Shown here in pieces: positions 34,500 to 42,819 of a stretch of DNA of 64,000 nucleotides. This DNA is from JAGQRJ01 sp041402045 (GTDB taxonomy: Bacteria > Planctomycetota > J058). The number at the start of each line of letters is the position of its first letter. Position 1 is the first letter of the stretch. A program made the translations under genes and the position numbers. The stretch lies in NCBI GenBank assembly GCA_041402045.1, contig JAWKSZ010000006.1, forward strand, positions 1 to 64,000, given 5' to 3'. The notes beneath the pieces are model-generated. The model saw nothing but the letters and a program-made list of their open reading frames with translations, had not been told where the DNA came from and did no database searches.

Positions 34500-35379
34500 C
34501 TACATGCCTCGATCCGCGCGCGGACCTTCCTGGGCTTCTTCAGCGGCAAGAAGGACTTCCAGCTCGGGCTGACCGTCTCCCGACCCGGTTCATGGCCGCG
34601 CTCCCCGCGCGCTGCCGCCCTGACTTCGTGGAGGTCTCCCCGAGCTCTGCTATCTGGATACGATGCCCGCCTGCCTCCCGGCGGGCCGAGCTCCTGGCTG
34701 GCTGCAGCCGTCGAGGTGCCCTGCGTGGGCCACGGGCTGAGCGGAACCTGGGAGCCCGGATCCCCTGCCGCCGGGCTGGCTCGAGCGCCTGCGCCGATCA
34801 GCGCGACTTCCGCTTCGGCTGCACAGCGAGCACCCGGGCCCCGGGAGCCACGCCGTCGAGGTCACCCTCCCTGCCGCTCCCGCCCACCGAGGAGGCGCTC
34901 GAGGTGGCCGCCGCGCGCCTGCGCGCGCTGGCCGAGGTCGTGCAGCCCGTGGCCTTCGAGCACATAGCCGTGCCCTTGAGCTTCATGGCGCCCCTGGACG
35001 AGCCCTCGTTCCTCAAACCGCCTCGCGGCGCGCGCCGACTGCGGATCGTGCTCGACCCGCACAACGCCTACGCAGTGCGTGAACGCTGAGGTCGAGAGCT
35101 GGCGCCTGGCTCGATGGTCCGACTGCTCTCGCGTGCTGGAGATCCACCTCGCCGGCGGCCACAGCGACCCCGCCTGCTCTCGAGCGGCAGCCTGCCTCAC
35201 ACCCACGACGCCCCGATCCCGAGCTCAGGTGGGCGGCCCTGGCCGAGGTCCTCCCTCGTTGCCCGGGCCTGCGGGGCGTGGTGCTCGAGCGCTTACCCCA
35301 GGCCCTGCCGCCCGCCGCCTGGCCGCCGTACCTCGACGAGCTCGCCCGAGCCCGAGAGCTCGTGTGCTCGCCGCGCTGA
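34500..35379 (+). pseudogene. MNIO (DUF692) family multinuclear non-heme iron oxidase, frameshifted
   Basis: MNIO enzymes (MbnB, BufB, ChrH, TglH) use two or three irons to modify cysteines in ribosomal peptides. Fragments in changing frames match this TIM-barrel family in order: FQLGLTVS (about 34558), PDFVEVSPE (34617), HGLSGT (34730), LHSEH (34818), PLPPTEEALEVAAARLRAL (34878), FEHIAVPLSF (34954), IVLDPHNAYA (35047), VLEIHLAGGHSD (35134), HTHDAPIP (35199) and LRGVVLERLPQALPPAAWPP (35269) before a stop at 35379. The His, Glu, Asp and Asn positions known as metal ligands in the family (HSEH, FEHI, LDxHN, IHLAGGH, HTHDAP) are all kept. At least six single-base errors separate the pieces, so error in the sequence is more likely than decay. 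The start is uncertain. I found no obvious cysteine-rich precursor peptide. Confidence 0.68.
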
Positions 35380-35696
35380 ACCAGGCGCTGGTCGCGATCC
35401 TCTCGGCCCCGGACCCCCACGCCGCCTGGGAGGCCGCCTGCGTGGACCCGGCGCTGCGCGCCGAGGTCCGCGACCCGCTCGCGCGCCTCGACCCCGACGC
35501 GCTGCGCCTGCAGGCGCTGCTCGTGGCCAAGCTGCGCTTCGAGCGCCTGGTCGCGGACCCCGAGCTGGCCCTCGAGTTCGACGCCGACCCCGAGGCGTTC
35601 ACCGCCCGCTTTCGCCGCTACGCCGCCGCCGTCGTCCCGCGCTCGCCCTACCCCGAGCACGAGGTCCGCGCGTTCCGGACCTTCGAGGCCGGCTGA
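35364..35696 (+). CDS. Small protein coupled to the MNIO gene, possible partner protein
   Basis: A 110-residue protein beginning at GTG 35364, which overlaps the end of the MNIO gene by 16 bases, so the two are probably translated together. The sequence is helical (LAALNQALVAILSAPDPHAA) and ends ARFRRYAAAVVPRSPYPEHE VRAF. MNIO enzymes usually work with a small, dissimilar partner encoded next to them that binds the peptide substrate (MbnC, BufC, ChrI). Position, size and the C-terminal PYPEHE-type segment make this a candidate partner, but I cannot assign it to a family. An alternative is that it is a C-terminal domain of the MNIO protein separated by one more frameshift. Confidence 0.55.
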   Translation: MLAALNQALVAILSAPDPHAAWEAACVDPALRAEVRDPLARLDPDALRLQALLVAKLRFERLVADPELALEFDADPEAFTARFRRYAAAVVPRSPYPEHEVRAFRTFEAG

Positions 35697-35742
35697 CGCG
35701 TCGGCCTCGCAGGGGCCCCCTCGGACGTGGTCCCATGGAGCC

Positions 35743-36609
35743 ATGGGAGACCGCCTGCGCACGCTGCTGAACGCGGGGCTCGTCGGGGCGCAGCGCCTCA
35801 AGCGCGCGACCCTCGGCGAGCGCCTGCGCCTGGCCGATCACCCCCGGGCGCTGGCCGCCTACCGCCTCGCCGTCGGCTGGGGCCGCGCGCGGAGCGTCGA
35901 GGTGCACGGCCACCGGCTGCGCCTGGACCCGCTGGACTCCCTGCACCTCTCGCTGCGCGGGCGCTACGAGGAGGGTGAGACCGCCTTCGTCCAGCGCCAG
36001 GTCGGGCCCGGGGACCTGGTGTTCGACGTGGGCGCCCACGTCGGCTACTTCAGCCTGCTCTTCGCCCGCGCCGTGGGCCCGCGGGGGCACGTGCTGGCCT
36101 TCGAGCCCCACCCCCACAACCGCGCGCTGCTCCTCGAGAACGTGGCCGCGAACGGCTACCGGAACGTGGCGGTGCTGCCCCAGGCCGTGGCGGACGGAGC
36201 AGGCCAGGCGACGCTCTACGCCAGCGCCGAGAACACCGGCGACAACGCGCTCCACGGCTCGGGGTCGGGGTTCCCGGTGGAGACCCTGGCCCTCGATCGC
36301 TTCGAGGCGCTGGCCCGCGGGCGGCGGGTGTTCCTCAAGCTCGACACCCAGGGCCACGAGCCCCAGGTCTTCGCTGGGGCGCGGGGGCTGCTCCAGGCGG
36401 CGCAGGAGCTGACCGCGCTGTTCGAGTTCTGGCCCCACGGCCTGCGCGCGGCGGGGGCCGACCCCCGGGCGCTCCTGGCGCTGGGCGCGGAGCTTGGCTG
36501 CGCGGCGCACACGTTGAGCGAGGCGGGCGAGCTGGAGCCCCTGGACCCCGACGCGCTCCTGACCGAGCTCGCGGGCGAGGCGTTCACCACGGTGGTGTGG
36601 ACGCGTTAG
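35743..36609 (+). CDS. FkbM family SAM-dependent methyltransferase
   Basis: A 288-residue protein with the Rossmann methyltransferase motifs of the FkbM group: motif I VFDVGAHVGYFSLLFARAVG (about 91-110), the acidic strand end FEPHPHN, and the family motif FLKLDTQGHEPQVFAGA. FkbM-type enzymes O-methylate sugars or polyketides and are common in polysaccharide gene sets. The neighbours, an asparagine synthetase and a GT4 glycosyltransferase on the opposite strand, fit a surface polysaccharide context. It overlaps the convergent asparagine synthetase gene by 4 bases (TTAG). The ATG lacks a strong ribosome-binding site. Confidence 0.88.
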   Translation: MGDRLRTLLNAGLVGAQRLKRATLGERLRLADHPRALAAYRLAVGWGRARSVEVHGHRLRLDPLDSLHLSLRGRYEEGETAFVQRQVGPGDLVFDVGAHVGYFSLLFARAVGPRGHVLAFEPHPHNRALLLENVAANGYRNVAVLPQAVADGAGQATLYASAENTGDNALHGSGSGFPVETLALDRFEALARGRRVFLKLDTQGHEPQVFAGARGLLQAAQELTALFEFWPHGLRAAGADPRALLALGAELGCAAHTLSEAGELEPLDPDALLTELAGEAFTTVVWTR

Positions 36610-38546
36610 CTGGGCTTGGCCAGGGGGTCGCCGGCGGGCGGGTCGATGTACTGGCGGTGCCAGAGCTCGAGCATGAGCAGGGTGAACAGCGGGTTCTGCC
36701 AGTCGGTGCGTCCGCTGACGTGCTCGTCCACGAGCTGGCGCAAGGCCGCCGGGCGGAAGTAGCCGCGGGCCAGCGCGCGCTCGGAGAGGATCGTCTCCTG
36801 CAGCACCTGGCTCAGTTGCCCGCGGAACCAGGTCTCGAGCGGCACGCCGAAGCCCATTTTCTTGCGGGTCAGGATCGAGCGCGGGAGCCGCTCGCGCATG
36901 GCGCGCTTGAGCACGCGCTTGGTCTCGAGGTGGCGCATTTTCAGCGCGAAGGGCAGGCGCCCCACGTATTCGGCCAGCTTGTGGTCGAGGAGCGGCGAGC
37001 GGCACTCGAGGGAGTAGGCCATGCTCGCCACGTCCACCTTCACCAGAATGTCGTCCGGAAGGTAGGTCGTGACGTCGGCGTGGGCGCAGCGCTCGGTGAA
37101 GTTGACCCCGTCCGAGCCCGCCAGCGCGCGGCGCACGACCTCGCGCGCGTCGCGGCGCACGAGGCTGCCCCAGGCGCCGGGCTCGTAGAGCCGGCCCTTG
37201 AGCCCGTAGCCCAGGGACTCCAGCCGGGTCAGATACAGGTCCGACGGCGGGAGGTCCTTGTTCCAGCGGCTGTGGGCGAGCTCCATGCACAGGTCGTGGA
37301 ACCCGGCGCGGCGGGTGGCCTCGATCAGGAACCGATTGCGGGCCAAGGTCCGCGGCAGGGCGTGCCCCGCCCGCAGGCGCTCCTCGAGTCGGGTGCCCAG
37401 GTAGCGCCGGTAGCCCACGAACAGCTCGTCGCCGCCGTCGCCGCTCAGCGCCACCGTCACATGCTGCCGGGCGAGCTTGCTCACGGCGAAGGTCGGGAGG
37501 CAGGAGGGGTCGGCGAAGGGCTGGTTGTAGTGCCACACGATCTGCTCGAGCCCGGTGAAGCTGTCGGGCTGGAGCACGAGCACCTCGTGCTCGGTGCGCA
37601 GGTGGGTGGCGACCTCGGCGGCGTAGGCCCGCTCGTCGAAGGCCGCCTCGTCGAAGCCGATCGCGAAGGTCTTGGGCGCCTGGGGCCGCGCGCGGCACAT
37701 GGAGGCCACGATCGAGCTCGAGTCGACGCCGCCGCTCAAGAACGCGCCCAGGGGCACGTCCGAGATCATGCGCAGGCGCACGGCCTCGTCGATCAGCTCG
37801 CGCACCCGCTCCTCGGCGCGGCGTCGCCCGGCGGGGGTGTCGTCCACGTCGGTGTGCTTGGGCGCGAGGTGCAGCGCCCAGTAGCGGGTCAGGCTCGCGC
37901 GCCCGTCCTGCTCGACGGCCAGGGTGTGCCCCGGCGGCAGCGCCGAGATCCCCTCGAAGGCGGTCACGGGACCGGGCACGTAGCCGTAGGTCAGATACGC
38001 GTGCAGCCCGCGCAGGTCGGGCCGGCGCTCGACGTCGGGGTCCTGGAGGATCCCCTTGATCTCCGAGGCGAAGTGCAGGCCCGCGGCGTCCTGGCGGTAG
38101 TAGAGCGGCTTCTGCCCGAAGCGATCCCGGGCCAGGAGCAGGCGCCGGTTCTTCTTGTCCCAGATCGCGAAGGCGAACATGCCGCGCAGGCGCTCGACCA
38201 GCGCGTCGCCCTCCTCCTCGTAGAGGTGCACGAGGACTTCGGTGTCGCTCTTGGAGCGGAAGGTGTGGCCCTTGCCCTCGAGCTCCGCCCGCAGCTCCTG
38301 GAAGTTGTAGATCTCGCCGTTGAGCACGACCCACACCGACTCGTCCTCGTTCGACATGGGCTGCGCCCCGTCGGGGGAGAGGTCGATGATCGCCAGGCGG
38401 CGGTGGCCCAGCCCCAGCGAGCCGTCGCGGTAGGTCCCGCGGCCGTCCGGCCCACGGTGGGCCAGGACGTCGGTCATCCGGTCGAGGAGGGTGGCGTCCA
38501 CCTCCCGGCTCGGATCGAAGTAGAAGAGCCCGGCAATCCCGCACAT
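36606..38546 (-). CDS. asnB: Asparagine synthetase (glutamine-hydrolysing)
   Basis: The enzyme makes asparagine, or amidates another acid, from glutamine and ATP in the cytoplasm. The 646-residue protein starts MCGIAGLF, with Cys2 as the glutaminase nucleophile, and has the glutaminase motifs RGPDG, GHRRLAI, NGEIYNF. The C-terminal synthetase domain has the PP-loop LSGGVDSS and SGDGGDELFVGY. The length fits the long exosortase/capsule-linked AsnB type (XrtA-associated) found beside polysaccharide genes. Its neighbour glycosyltransferase, 27 bases upstream on the same strand, supports a role in envelope sugar or peptide amidation. The ATG has no ribosome-binding site; TATAAC lies 8 bases upstream. 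Confidence 0.94.
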   Translation of the reverse strand: MCGIAGLFYFDPSREVDATLLDRMTDVLAHRGPDGRGTYRDGSLGLGHRRLAIIDLSPDGAQPMSNEDESVWVVLNGEIYNFQELRAELEGKGHTFRSKSDTEVLVHLYEEEGDALVERLRGMFAFAIWDKKNRRLLLARDRFGQKPLYYRQDAAGLHFASEIKGILQDPDVERRPDLRGLHAYLTYGYVPGPVTAFEGISALPPGHTLAVEQDGRASLTRYWALHLAPKHTDVDDTPAGRRRAEERVRELIDEAVRLRMISDVPLGAFLSGGVDSSSIVASMCRARPQAPKTFAIGFDEAAFDERAYAAEVATHLRTEHEVLVLQPDSFTGLEQIVWHYNQPFADPSCLPTFAVSKLARQHVTVALSGDGGDELFVGYRRYLGTRLEERLRAGHALPRTLARNRFLIEATRRAGFHDLCMELAHSRWNKDLPPSDLYLTRLESLGYGLKGRLYEPGAWGSLVRRDAREVVRRALAGSDGVNFTERCAHADVTTYLPDDILVKVDVASMAYSLECRSPLLDHKLAEYVGRLPFALKMRHLETKRVLKRAMRERLPRSILTRKKMGFGVPLETWFRGQLSQVLQETILSERALARGYFRPAALRQLVDEHVSGRTDWQNPLFTLLMLELWHRQYIDPPAGDPLAKPS

Positions 38547-38554
38547 AGGCCGCG

Positions 38555-38560
38555 GTTATA
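38555..38560 (-). promoter_or_regulatory. TATAAC -10-like hexamer, leaderless start
   Basis: On the minus strand, TATAAC lies 8 bases before the asnB ATG at 38546. It sits in the 27-base gap after the glycosyltransferase gene, so asnB may have its own leaderless transcript. Confidence 0.45.
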
Positions 38561-38573
38561 GCCTGATTTCCGC

Positions 38574-39722
38574 TCAGGAGGCGGGAGAATCGGAGCGACC
38601 GGCGAGCTCGCGGTAGAGCGCGTCGACCCGAGCCACGCTCGCCTCGAGGCTGGCCTCGGCCTGAACCCAGGCGCGCCCCGCCTCGACCCCCGGACGCGGC
38701 CCCGGCGCGAGGACCCTGGCCAGCGCGTCCCGCAGGGCCGGCCCGTCGGGTCGCCCGTGGACGTGAGCCGCCCGCGGGCACGCGTCCTCCGCGAACGGCA
38801 GCTCGCGGTAGGCCTCGAGGTCCAACACCGCCGTCGGCCGCGCGCAGGCCAGGGCCTCGAGCAGGGTCTGCGGCAGCCCGTCGGAGGCCGGGATCGAGAC
38901 GCAGGCGTCGGCGGCGGCGTAGAGCGTGGGCATGCGCGCCGTGGGCAGGCCCTCGAGCTCGTGCAGCCGGATCCCCAGGGCCTGGGCTCGGCCGCGCACG
39001 GCCTGGGCGTAGGCGGGGTCCGCCGCGTGCCGGGTGACCACGACCTCCGGCGGCTTCGGGAGCCCGGCGACCGCCTCCAGCACCGCGAGGTGGTTGTAGA
39101 GAGGCTGGAGCGCGCGGCTCGAGAGCAGGAGCCGGGCGTCCTGGGGCAACCCCAGCGCCGCCCGCGCGGCGCCCTGGTCCTGGGGCTGGAAGCAGCCGAG
39201 GTCGATCCCCCAGCGCACGAGCTCGACCCGCCGCGCGCCCAGCTCTCGCGAGCGGGCCGCGAGGAACTCGGACTTGGCGGTCACCGCCGCCGCGCGGCGA
39301 AAGATCCGGCGCACCGCGCGATCGAGCAGCGGCCCGCGCGGGATCTGGTCCTCGAGCACGTCGCCGCCCATGACCGTGAGCACCAGCGGCACGCCGCGCA
39401 GGGGCAGGAGCGCCAGGGCGTCGAGCTGGCTCACGTAGTGCACGTGGATCAGGTCCGGGCGGAAGCGGCGCCACACCACGTCCCAGGCCTCGAGGAGGTA
39501 GTCGAGGGTGTGCACGAACATCCGCCGTGGGAGGCGGGTCAGGGCCGCGCGAGGGAGCTCGTAGACCTCGAGCGCCGCGCGCAGGCTCTCGGGGCCGGGG
39601 GCGCTGGTGACCCAGGCGCAGGGGTAGCGCGCGGCGAAGGGCAAGACCCGCCCGCGCACGATCGGGTTCACCGCCGGTCCCAGGTAGAGCACCCGTGGGC
39701 GCGCGCTGCGCGGCCCGCTCAC
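38574..39722 (-). CDS. GT4-family glycosyltransferase
   Basis: A 382-residue GT-B retaining glycosyltransferase. The N-terminal lobe has LIHVHYVSQLDALALL and the C-terminal donor site has LLSSRALQPLYNHLAVLEAV and VSIPASDGLPQTLLEALACA, where the E-x7-E motif is partly kept (DGLPQTLLEALA). A long N-terminal hydrophobic strand pattern without signal peptide fits a cytoplasmic, membrane-associated enzyme. With asnB and the FkbM methyltransferase it may build a surface polysaccharide or glycolipid. Donor and acceptor are not predictable. The start ATG 39722 gives MSGPRSARPRVLYLGPAVNP, the expected first strand. Confidence 0.88.
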   Translation of the reverse strand: MSGPRSARPRVLYLGPAVNPIVRGRVLPFAARYPCAWVTSAPGPESLRAALEVYELPRAALTRLPRRMFVHTLDYLLEAWDVVWRRFRPDLIHVHYVSQLDALALLPLRGVPLVLTVMGGDVLEDQIPRGPLLDRAVRRIFRRAAAVTAKSEFLAARSRELGARRVELVRWGIDLGCFQPQDQGAARAALGLPQDARLLLSSRALQPLYNHLAVLEAVAGLPKPPEVVVTRHAADPAYAQAVRGRAQALGIRLHELEGLPTARMPTLYAAADACVSIPASDGLPQTLLEALACARPTAVLDLEAYRELPFAEDACPRAAHVHGRPDGPALRDALARVLAPGPRPGVEAGRAWVQAEASLEASVARVDALYRELAGRSDSPAS

Positions 39723-39783
39723 CTAGCGCTCCGTCGGAGCGTGCAGGGAGCCGTCGAACCGGGCGAGCACCACCGGCCGCGAC

Positions 39784-40803
39784 TCAGTCGTCGTCGTCGT
39801 CGTCGAGGTCGTCCAGATCGTCCAGGTCGTCCAGGTCGTCCAGGTCGTCGTCGTCGTCGTCCCCGCCGAGGTCCAGGTCGTCGACGTCGTCGTCCTCGTC
39901 GTCGTCCTCTTCGTCGTCGCCCAGGTCGATCGCGACGTCGTCGTCGCTCAGGCCGGCGGGCGCGTCGTCGAGGTCGAGGCCGCTGAGGTCCATGTCGATC
40001 TTGGAGTCGATCTCCTCCAGGGACTCGGGGTCGTCCAGGGAGGCGACGTCTGAGCCGCCGCCGAGGTCCAGGTCCAGGTCCAGGTCGATCCCAGCGGCGT
40101 CGCTCTCGCCTGGCTCGTCGTCCTCGACGTCGACGTCGACGTCCGGCTCGTCGTCGTCGTCGTCGTCGTCGGAGAGCTCCTCCAGGCCCGAGAGCTCCTC
40201 GACCTCCTCGACCTCGTCGTCGTCGAGCTCCTCGACCTCGTCGTCGTCGAGGTCGTCGGAGAGCTCGCCCGCCGAGTCCTCGAGGTCGGCGTCGCTGTCG
40301 TCCATTTCGACGACGGACCCCTTCTTCTTCTTGCCGCTGGCGCGGCCCTTGCGGGCGACGTATTCGTTGGCGTCGAGCTTCTCGATCGCCTCCATGATCG
40401 CCTCGTGCTCGTCCTCGGTGAGGAACTCCTTGTCGAGCATGAACTCTCCCAAGCGCTTGGGGGTCTTGCCCTTGAGGTAGCTCTTCTTCTGGGCGGCGAG
40501 GCCCTTCTCGATCTGCTCGTTGGTGACGAACTTCGACTTCAGCGCCACGCGGGCGTAGAGCTTGTCGTCGAGCCGGATCTCGCGGTAGATCCGCGCGTTC
40601 TCCACACTCTTGGCCTCGGAGCCCGTGAGCATCTCGCGCTGGACGAGGACGTCGACCAGGCGCGGGCGCTTCTTGCTCTTCTTGGCCTTGAGCCGCTTCT
40701 CGAGCTTCTTGAGGATGTCGATGGCCTGATCCTGCTGCTTGCGCGTGATCAGCTTGTGCTTGACGGCGATCTCGCCGAATTGCAGGTCCGCGTTGGTGGG
40801 CAC
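39784..40803 (-). CDS. Protein with repeated MshEN-like helical units and an extremely acidic tail
   Basis: The 339-residue protein has two contrasting halves. Residues 1-155 are basic and helical and contain about three units of the form LITRKQQDQAIDIL ... RLVDVLVQREMLTG, LKSKFVTNEQIEKGLAAQKK and FMLDKEFLTEDEHEAIMEAI. These resemble the N-terminal GspE/MshE regulatory domains, which in type II secretion and pilus ATPases bind c-di-GMP or partner proteins. Residues 165-339 are more than half Asp and Glu, ending in DDLDD repeats. The tail is encoded by repeats of GTCGTC and GTCCAG on the plus strand. The GTG start at 40803 has GGAGG 4 bases upstream. Function unknown; the tail could bind cations or basic proteins such as the Lys-rich TopA. 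Confidence 0.7.
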   Translation of the reverse strand: MPTNADLQFGEIAVKHKLITRKQQDQAIDILKKLEKRLKAKKSKKRPRLVDVLVQREMLTGSEAKSVENARIYREIRLDDKLYARVALKSKFVTNEQIEKGLAAQKKSYLKGKTPKRLGEFMLDKEFLTEDEHEAIMEAIEKLDANEYVARKGRASGKKKKGSVVEMDDSDADLEDSAGELSDDLDDDEVEELDDDEVEEVEELSGLEELSDDDDDDDEPDVDVDVEDDEPGESDAAGIDLDLDLDLGGGSDVASLDDPESLEEIDSKIDMDLSGLDLDDAPAGLSDDDVAIDLGDDEEDDDEDDDVDDLDLGGDDDDDDLDDLDDLDDLDDLDDDDDD

Positions 40804-40944
40804 TGAGCCTCCGATGTCGGAATGTCCGCGAGGGGCGGATGATACGAGAGCTGGGCGGCCTTCCTCAACCCTCCGGGCGGGGGGACGGCCAGGGTCACGC
40901 CAGGGCCCCGCCCGGCGTATCATGAGGCCCCCGCGGAGGTCTTG

Positions 40945-41838
40945 GTGCGCAGCGCCTGGGTTGGGAGAGTGACCTTTGTGCTCGCCGCGCTCTGCGCGTG
41001 CGGGCTCGTGGCCGTCGCCGAAGAGGGCCAGGGAGCGGGCCTCGACGAGTGGATCACCCTCGACGAGGACGCCGCGCGTGAGCCCCCGTGGGTCCAGATC
41101 GAGACCGGCTTCGTGGGCTGGCTCGAGTGCCGGACCCGGGTCCGCGCGGACAACAACGGGGTCCGGGGCACCGAGCTGCGCAACCTGGAGCAGGATCAGG
41201 GCCTGCCGTCCTCGGGGATCGGTCCGGCGTTCCGCCTGAGCGTGGGCCAGGCCCTGCGGGTCGGGCTCAAGGGCGACCACCTCGTGCGCTCCGGCGAGTT
41301 CGAGCGCCAGGACGAGCCGATCACCTTCAAGGGCGTGCGCCTGGCGGAGCCTGGGAGCTACGTCCGCTCGCGGTTCGAGCTGCTCAGCCTGGGGACCTTC
41401 GCCGCCTGGAGCCCGATCGCTGGCGCCGACTACCGCCTGACCTTCTACGGCGGCCTGCAATACTTCCGCTTCGAGCTGAAGCTGACCGGCACGCCCCAAT
41501 CCGCCGCGCAGCCCACCTTCCGCTCCGAGCGCGTGCGCGGCGAGCTGCTCTCCCCGGTGTTCGGCGGCCAGTTCGAGCTGCGCCCCTTCGACGCTTTGGG
41601 GATCTACACCCGGATCGAGTTCATGAACTGGTCCTGGAAGGAAGCCCAGCTCAAGGACGCGGAATACTTCGACTTCCGCCTGGGCGGGCGGATCTACTTC
41701 CTGGACGACCTGCTGGCCTTCGGCGGGGAGTACCGCTTCATGCTGCTCTCTGCGGAGACCAGCGGCGACGACGACCGCCGCGTCGACGGCGCGGTCGGGC
41801 TCAACGGCCTGGCCTTCTTCCTCGAGGTCCGCTTCTAA
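40945..41838 (+). CDS. Outer-membrane beta-barrel-like protein
   Basis: The 297-residue protein has a signal peptide (VGRVTFVLAALCACGLVAVA, cut near AEE) and a mature part of alternating hydrophobic and polar residues with aromatic residues at strand ends (ADYRLTFYGGLQYFRFELKL, GGQFELRPFDALGIYTRIEF). It ends in Phe (FFLEVRF), the usual C-terminal signal for outer-membrane barrel assembly. About ten strands can be drawn, which fits small OmpA/OmpX-like or porin-like barrels. GTG 40945 is chosen over TTG 40942 because GGAGG (40935-40939) is then 5 bases away. It is divergent from the acidic-tail protein. Presence of an outer membrane is implied. Confidence 0.75.
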   Translation: MRSAWVGRVTFVLAALCACGLVAVAEEGQGAGLDEWITLDEDAAREPPWVQIETGFVGWLECRTRVRADNNGVRGTELRNLEQDQGLPSSGIGPAFRLSVGQALRVGLKGDHLVRSGEFERQDEPITFKGVRLAEPGSYVRSRFELLSLGTFAAWSPIAGADYRLTFYGGLQYFRFELKLTGTPQSAAQPTFRSERVRGELLSPVFGGQFELRPFDALGIYTRIEFMNWSWKEAQLKDAEYFDFRLGGRIYFLDDLLAFGGEYRFMLLSAETSGDDDRRVDGAVGLNGLAFFLEVRF

Positions 41839-41859
41839 GGGCGGCCGCTGGGCAATCCT

Positions 41860-41884
41860 CCCGCGCGGATCAATCTCGCGCGGG
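41860..41884 (+). terminator. Hairpin after the beta-barrel gene
   Basis: CCCGCGCG/CGCGCGGG forms an 8-bp perfect stem with a 9-base loop starting 21 bases after the stop. No T-tract follows. Confidence 0.5.
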
Positions 41885-42026
41885 CGACCCCCGTATCTCG
41901 ATGTCCGCCCGAGCGCACCCACAAGATATGGGGTAGGCCTGCCGGAGCCCGCCTGGGGCTTGGCTCTGGGCGTCGGAGGGCATCGCTAGACTCGAAGCAA
42001 TCGCCACGCTTTGGAAGGAGCGCCCC

Positions 42027-42590
42027 ATGGCCGAGCCGACCGTCGCCCGCCGTATCGTCATGCCCCGTCAAATGTGGGAGGAACTCACCCACCTGGCCGA
42101 CGCCCTCGGCGAGACCCGGGGCCTCGACGTCTCCCCCTCGGAGATCGCCCTGATCGCGCTCGAGGCGGGGCTTAACGAGGTTCGCCAGGGCCGTCCGGTG
42201 CGGACCACCCCGGCCCGCAAGCGCCCGGCCGCCAAGAAGGCCGGCAGCGGCCGCCGCCGCCGCCCGAGCCAGGCGCTGGAGCTGACCGACGACGAGCGCG
42301 CCGAGCTCGAGGGCTTCCTCGCCGATCAGTCCTCGGCCCGCGGTCGCCAGCGCACGATCGGGCTGTGGCTCGGCTCGCGCCGCCGCCGGATCGAGGTCGA
42401 GTGGCTCCGCGACCTCGCGGTGCAGTACGACGCCTACAACGTGGCCAACTTCGCGCAGAACATGAAGAAGGACGCTCAGTACTTCAAGGAGCTGCGCGAC
42501 CGCGACGACAGCCGGATCGGCTGGAAGCTGACCCCCGCCGGCGCGGCTCAGGCCAAGGCCGTCGGCCAGCAGGCCCTCGAGCCCGCCTAG
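42027..42590 (+). CDS. Small basic protein with RHH-like N-terminus, putative DNA-binding protein
   Basis: The 187-residue protein begins with a strand-helix-helix pattern (RRIVMPRQMWEELTHLADAL, then SPSEIALIALEAGLNEV) resembling ribbon-helix-helix regulators. A Lys/Arg/Ala-rich linker (about 58-85) and a second helical domain (about 88-187; RRRRIEVEWLRDLAVQYDAY) follow. The linker pattern AKKAGSGRRRR is like those of nucleoid-associated proteins. I recognise no named family. The ATG has GGAAGGAGCG upstream and TAGACT at 41991-41996 as a possible -10 box. It may regulate nearby genes or bind DNA nonspecifically; both are inference. Confidence 0.65.
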   Translation: MAEPTVARRIVMPRQMWEELTHLADALGETRGLDVSPSEIALIALEAGLNEVRQGRPVRTTPARKRPAAKKAGSGRRRRPSQALELTDDERAELEGFLADQSSARGRQRTIGLWLGSRRRRIEVEWLRDLAVQYDAYNVANFAQNMKKDAQYFKELRDRDDSRIGWKLTPAGAAQAKAVGQQALEPA

Positions 42591-42819
42591 CGCCTCGGCC
42601 CGTCCGGGGCGCCGTCTCCGTCTGGGGCGCCGTCTCTCGGAGATTACCCGTCTCTTTCGGAGAGCTTTACAGGGCGGGGCCCCCGGCGCCCGCCCTCTCT
42701 GGTAGTGTCCGTCCCGTGACTGCCGAGCTCGGCGGTCACGCTGGTGAGACGCCCGAGCAGTTCCCACTGCGCTTAGCGTTGGCACGCAGGCTGCTCTCGA
42801 CGCGTCGCCGGAGGGACCC

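Noticed and set aside
34500..35379. True pseudogene (decayed MNIO)
   Set aside because: Key metal ligands are all retained and no in-frame nonsense within fragments is needed to explain the breaks; clustered indels also occur in valS, which cannot be dead.
39790..40270. Simple GTC/GTCGTC repeats as a non-coding satellite
   Set aside because: They lie inside an intact minus-strand frame and encode the Asp/Glu tail of a protein with a good ribosome-binding site.
42591..42819. Possible tRNA or riboswitch between the RHH-like gene and the stress protein
   Set aside because: No cloverleaf or T-loop consensus and no conserved riboswitch core could be found by eye; GGAG/CTCC-type stems there are short.
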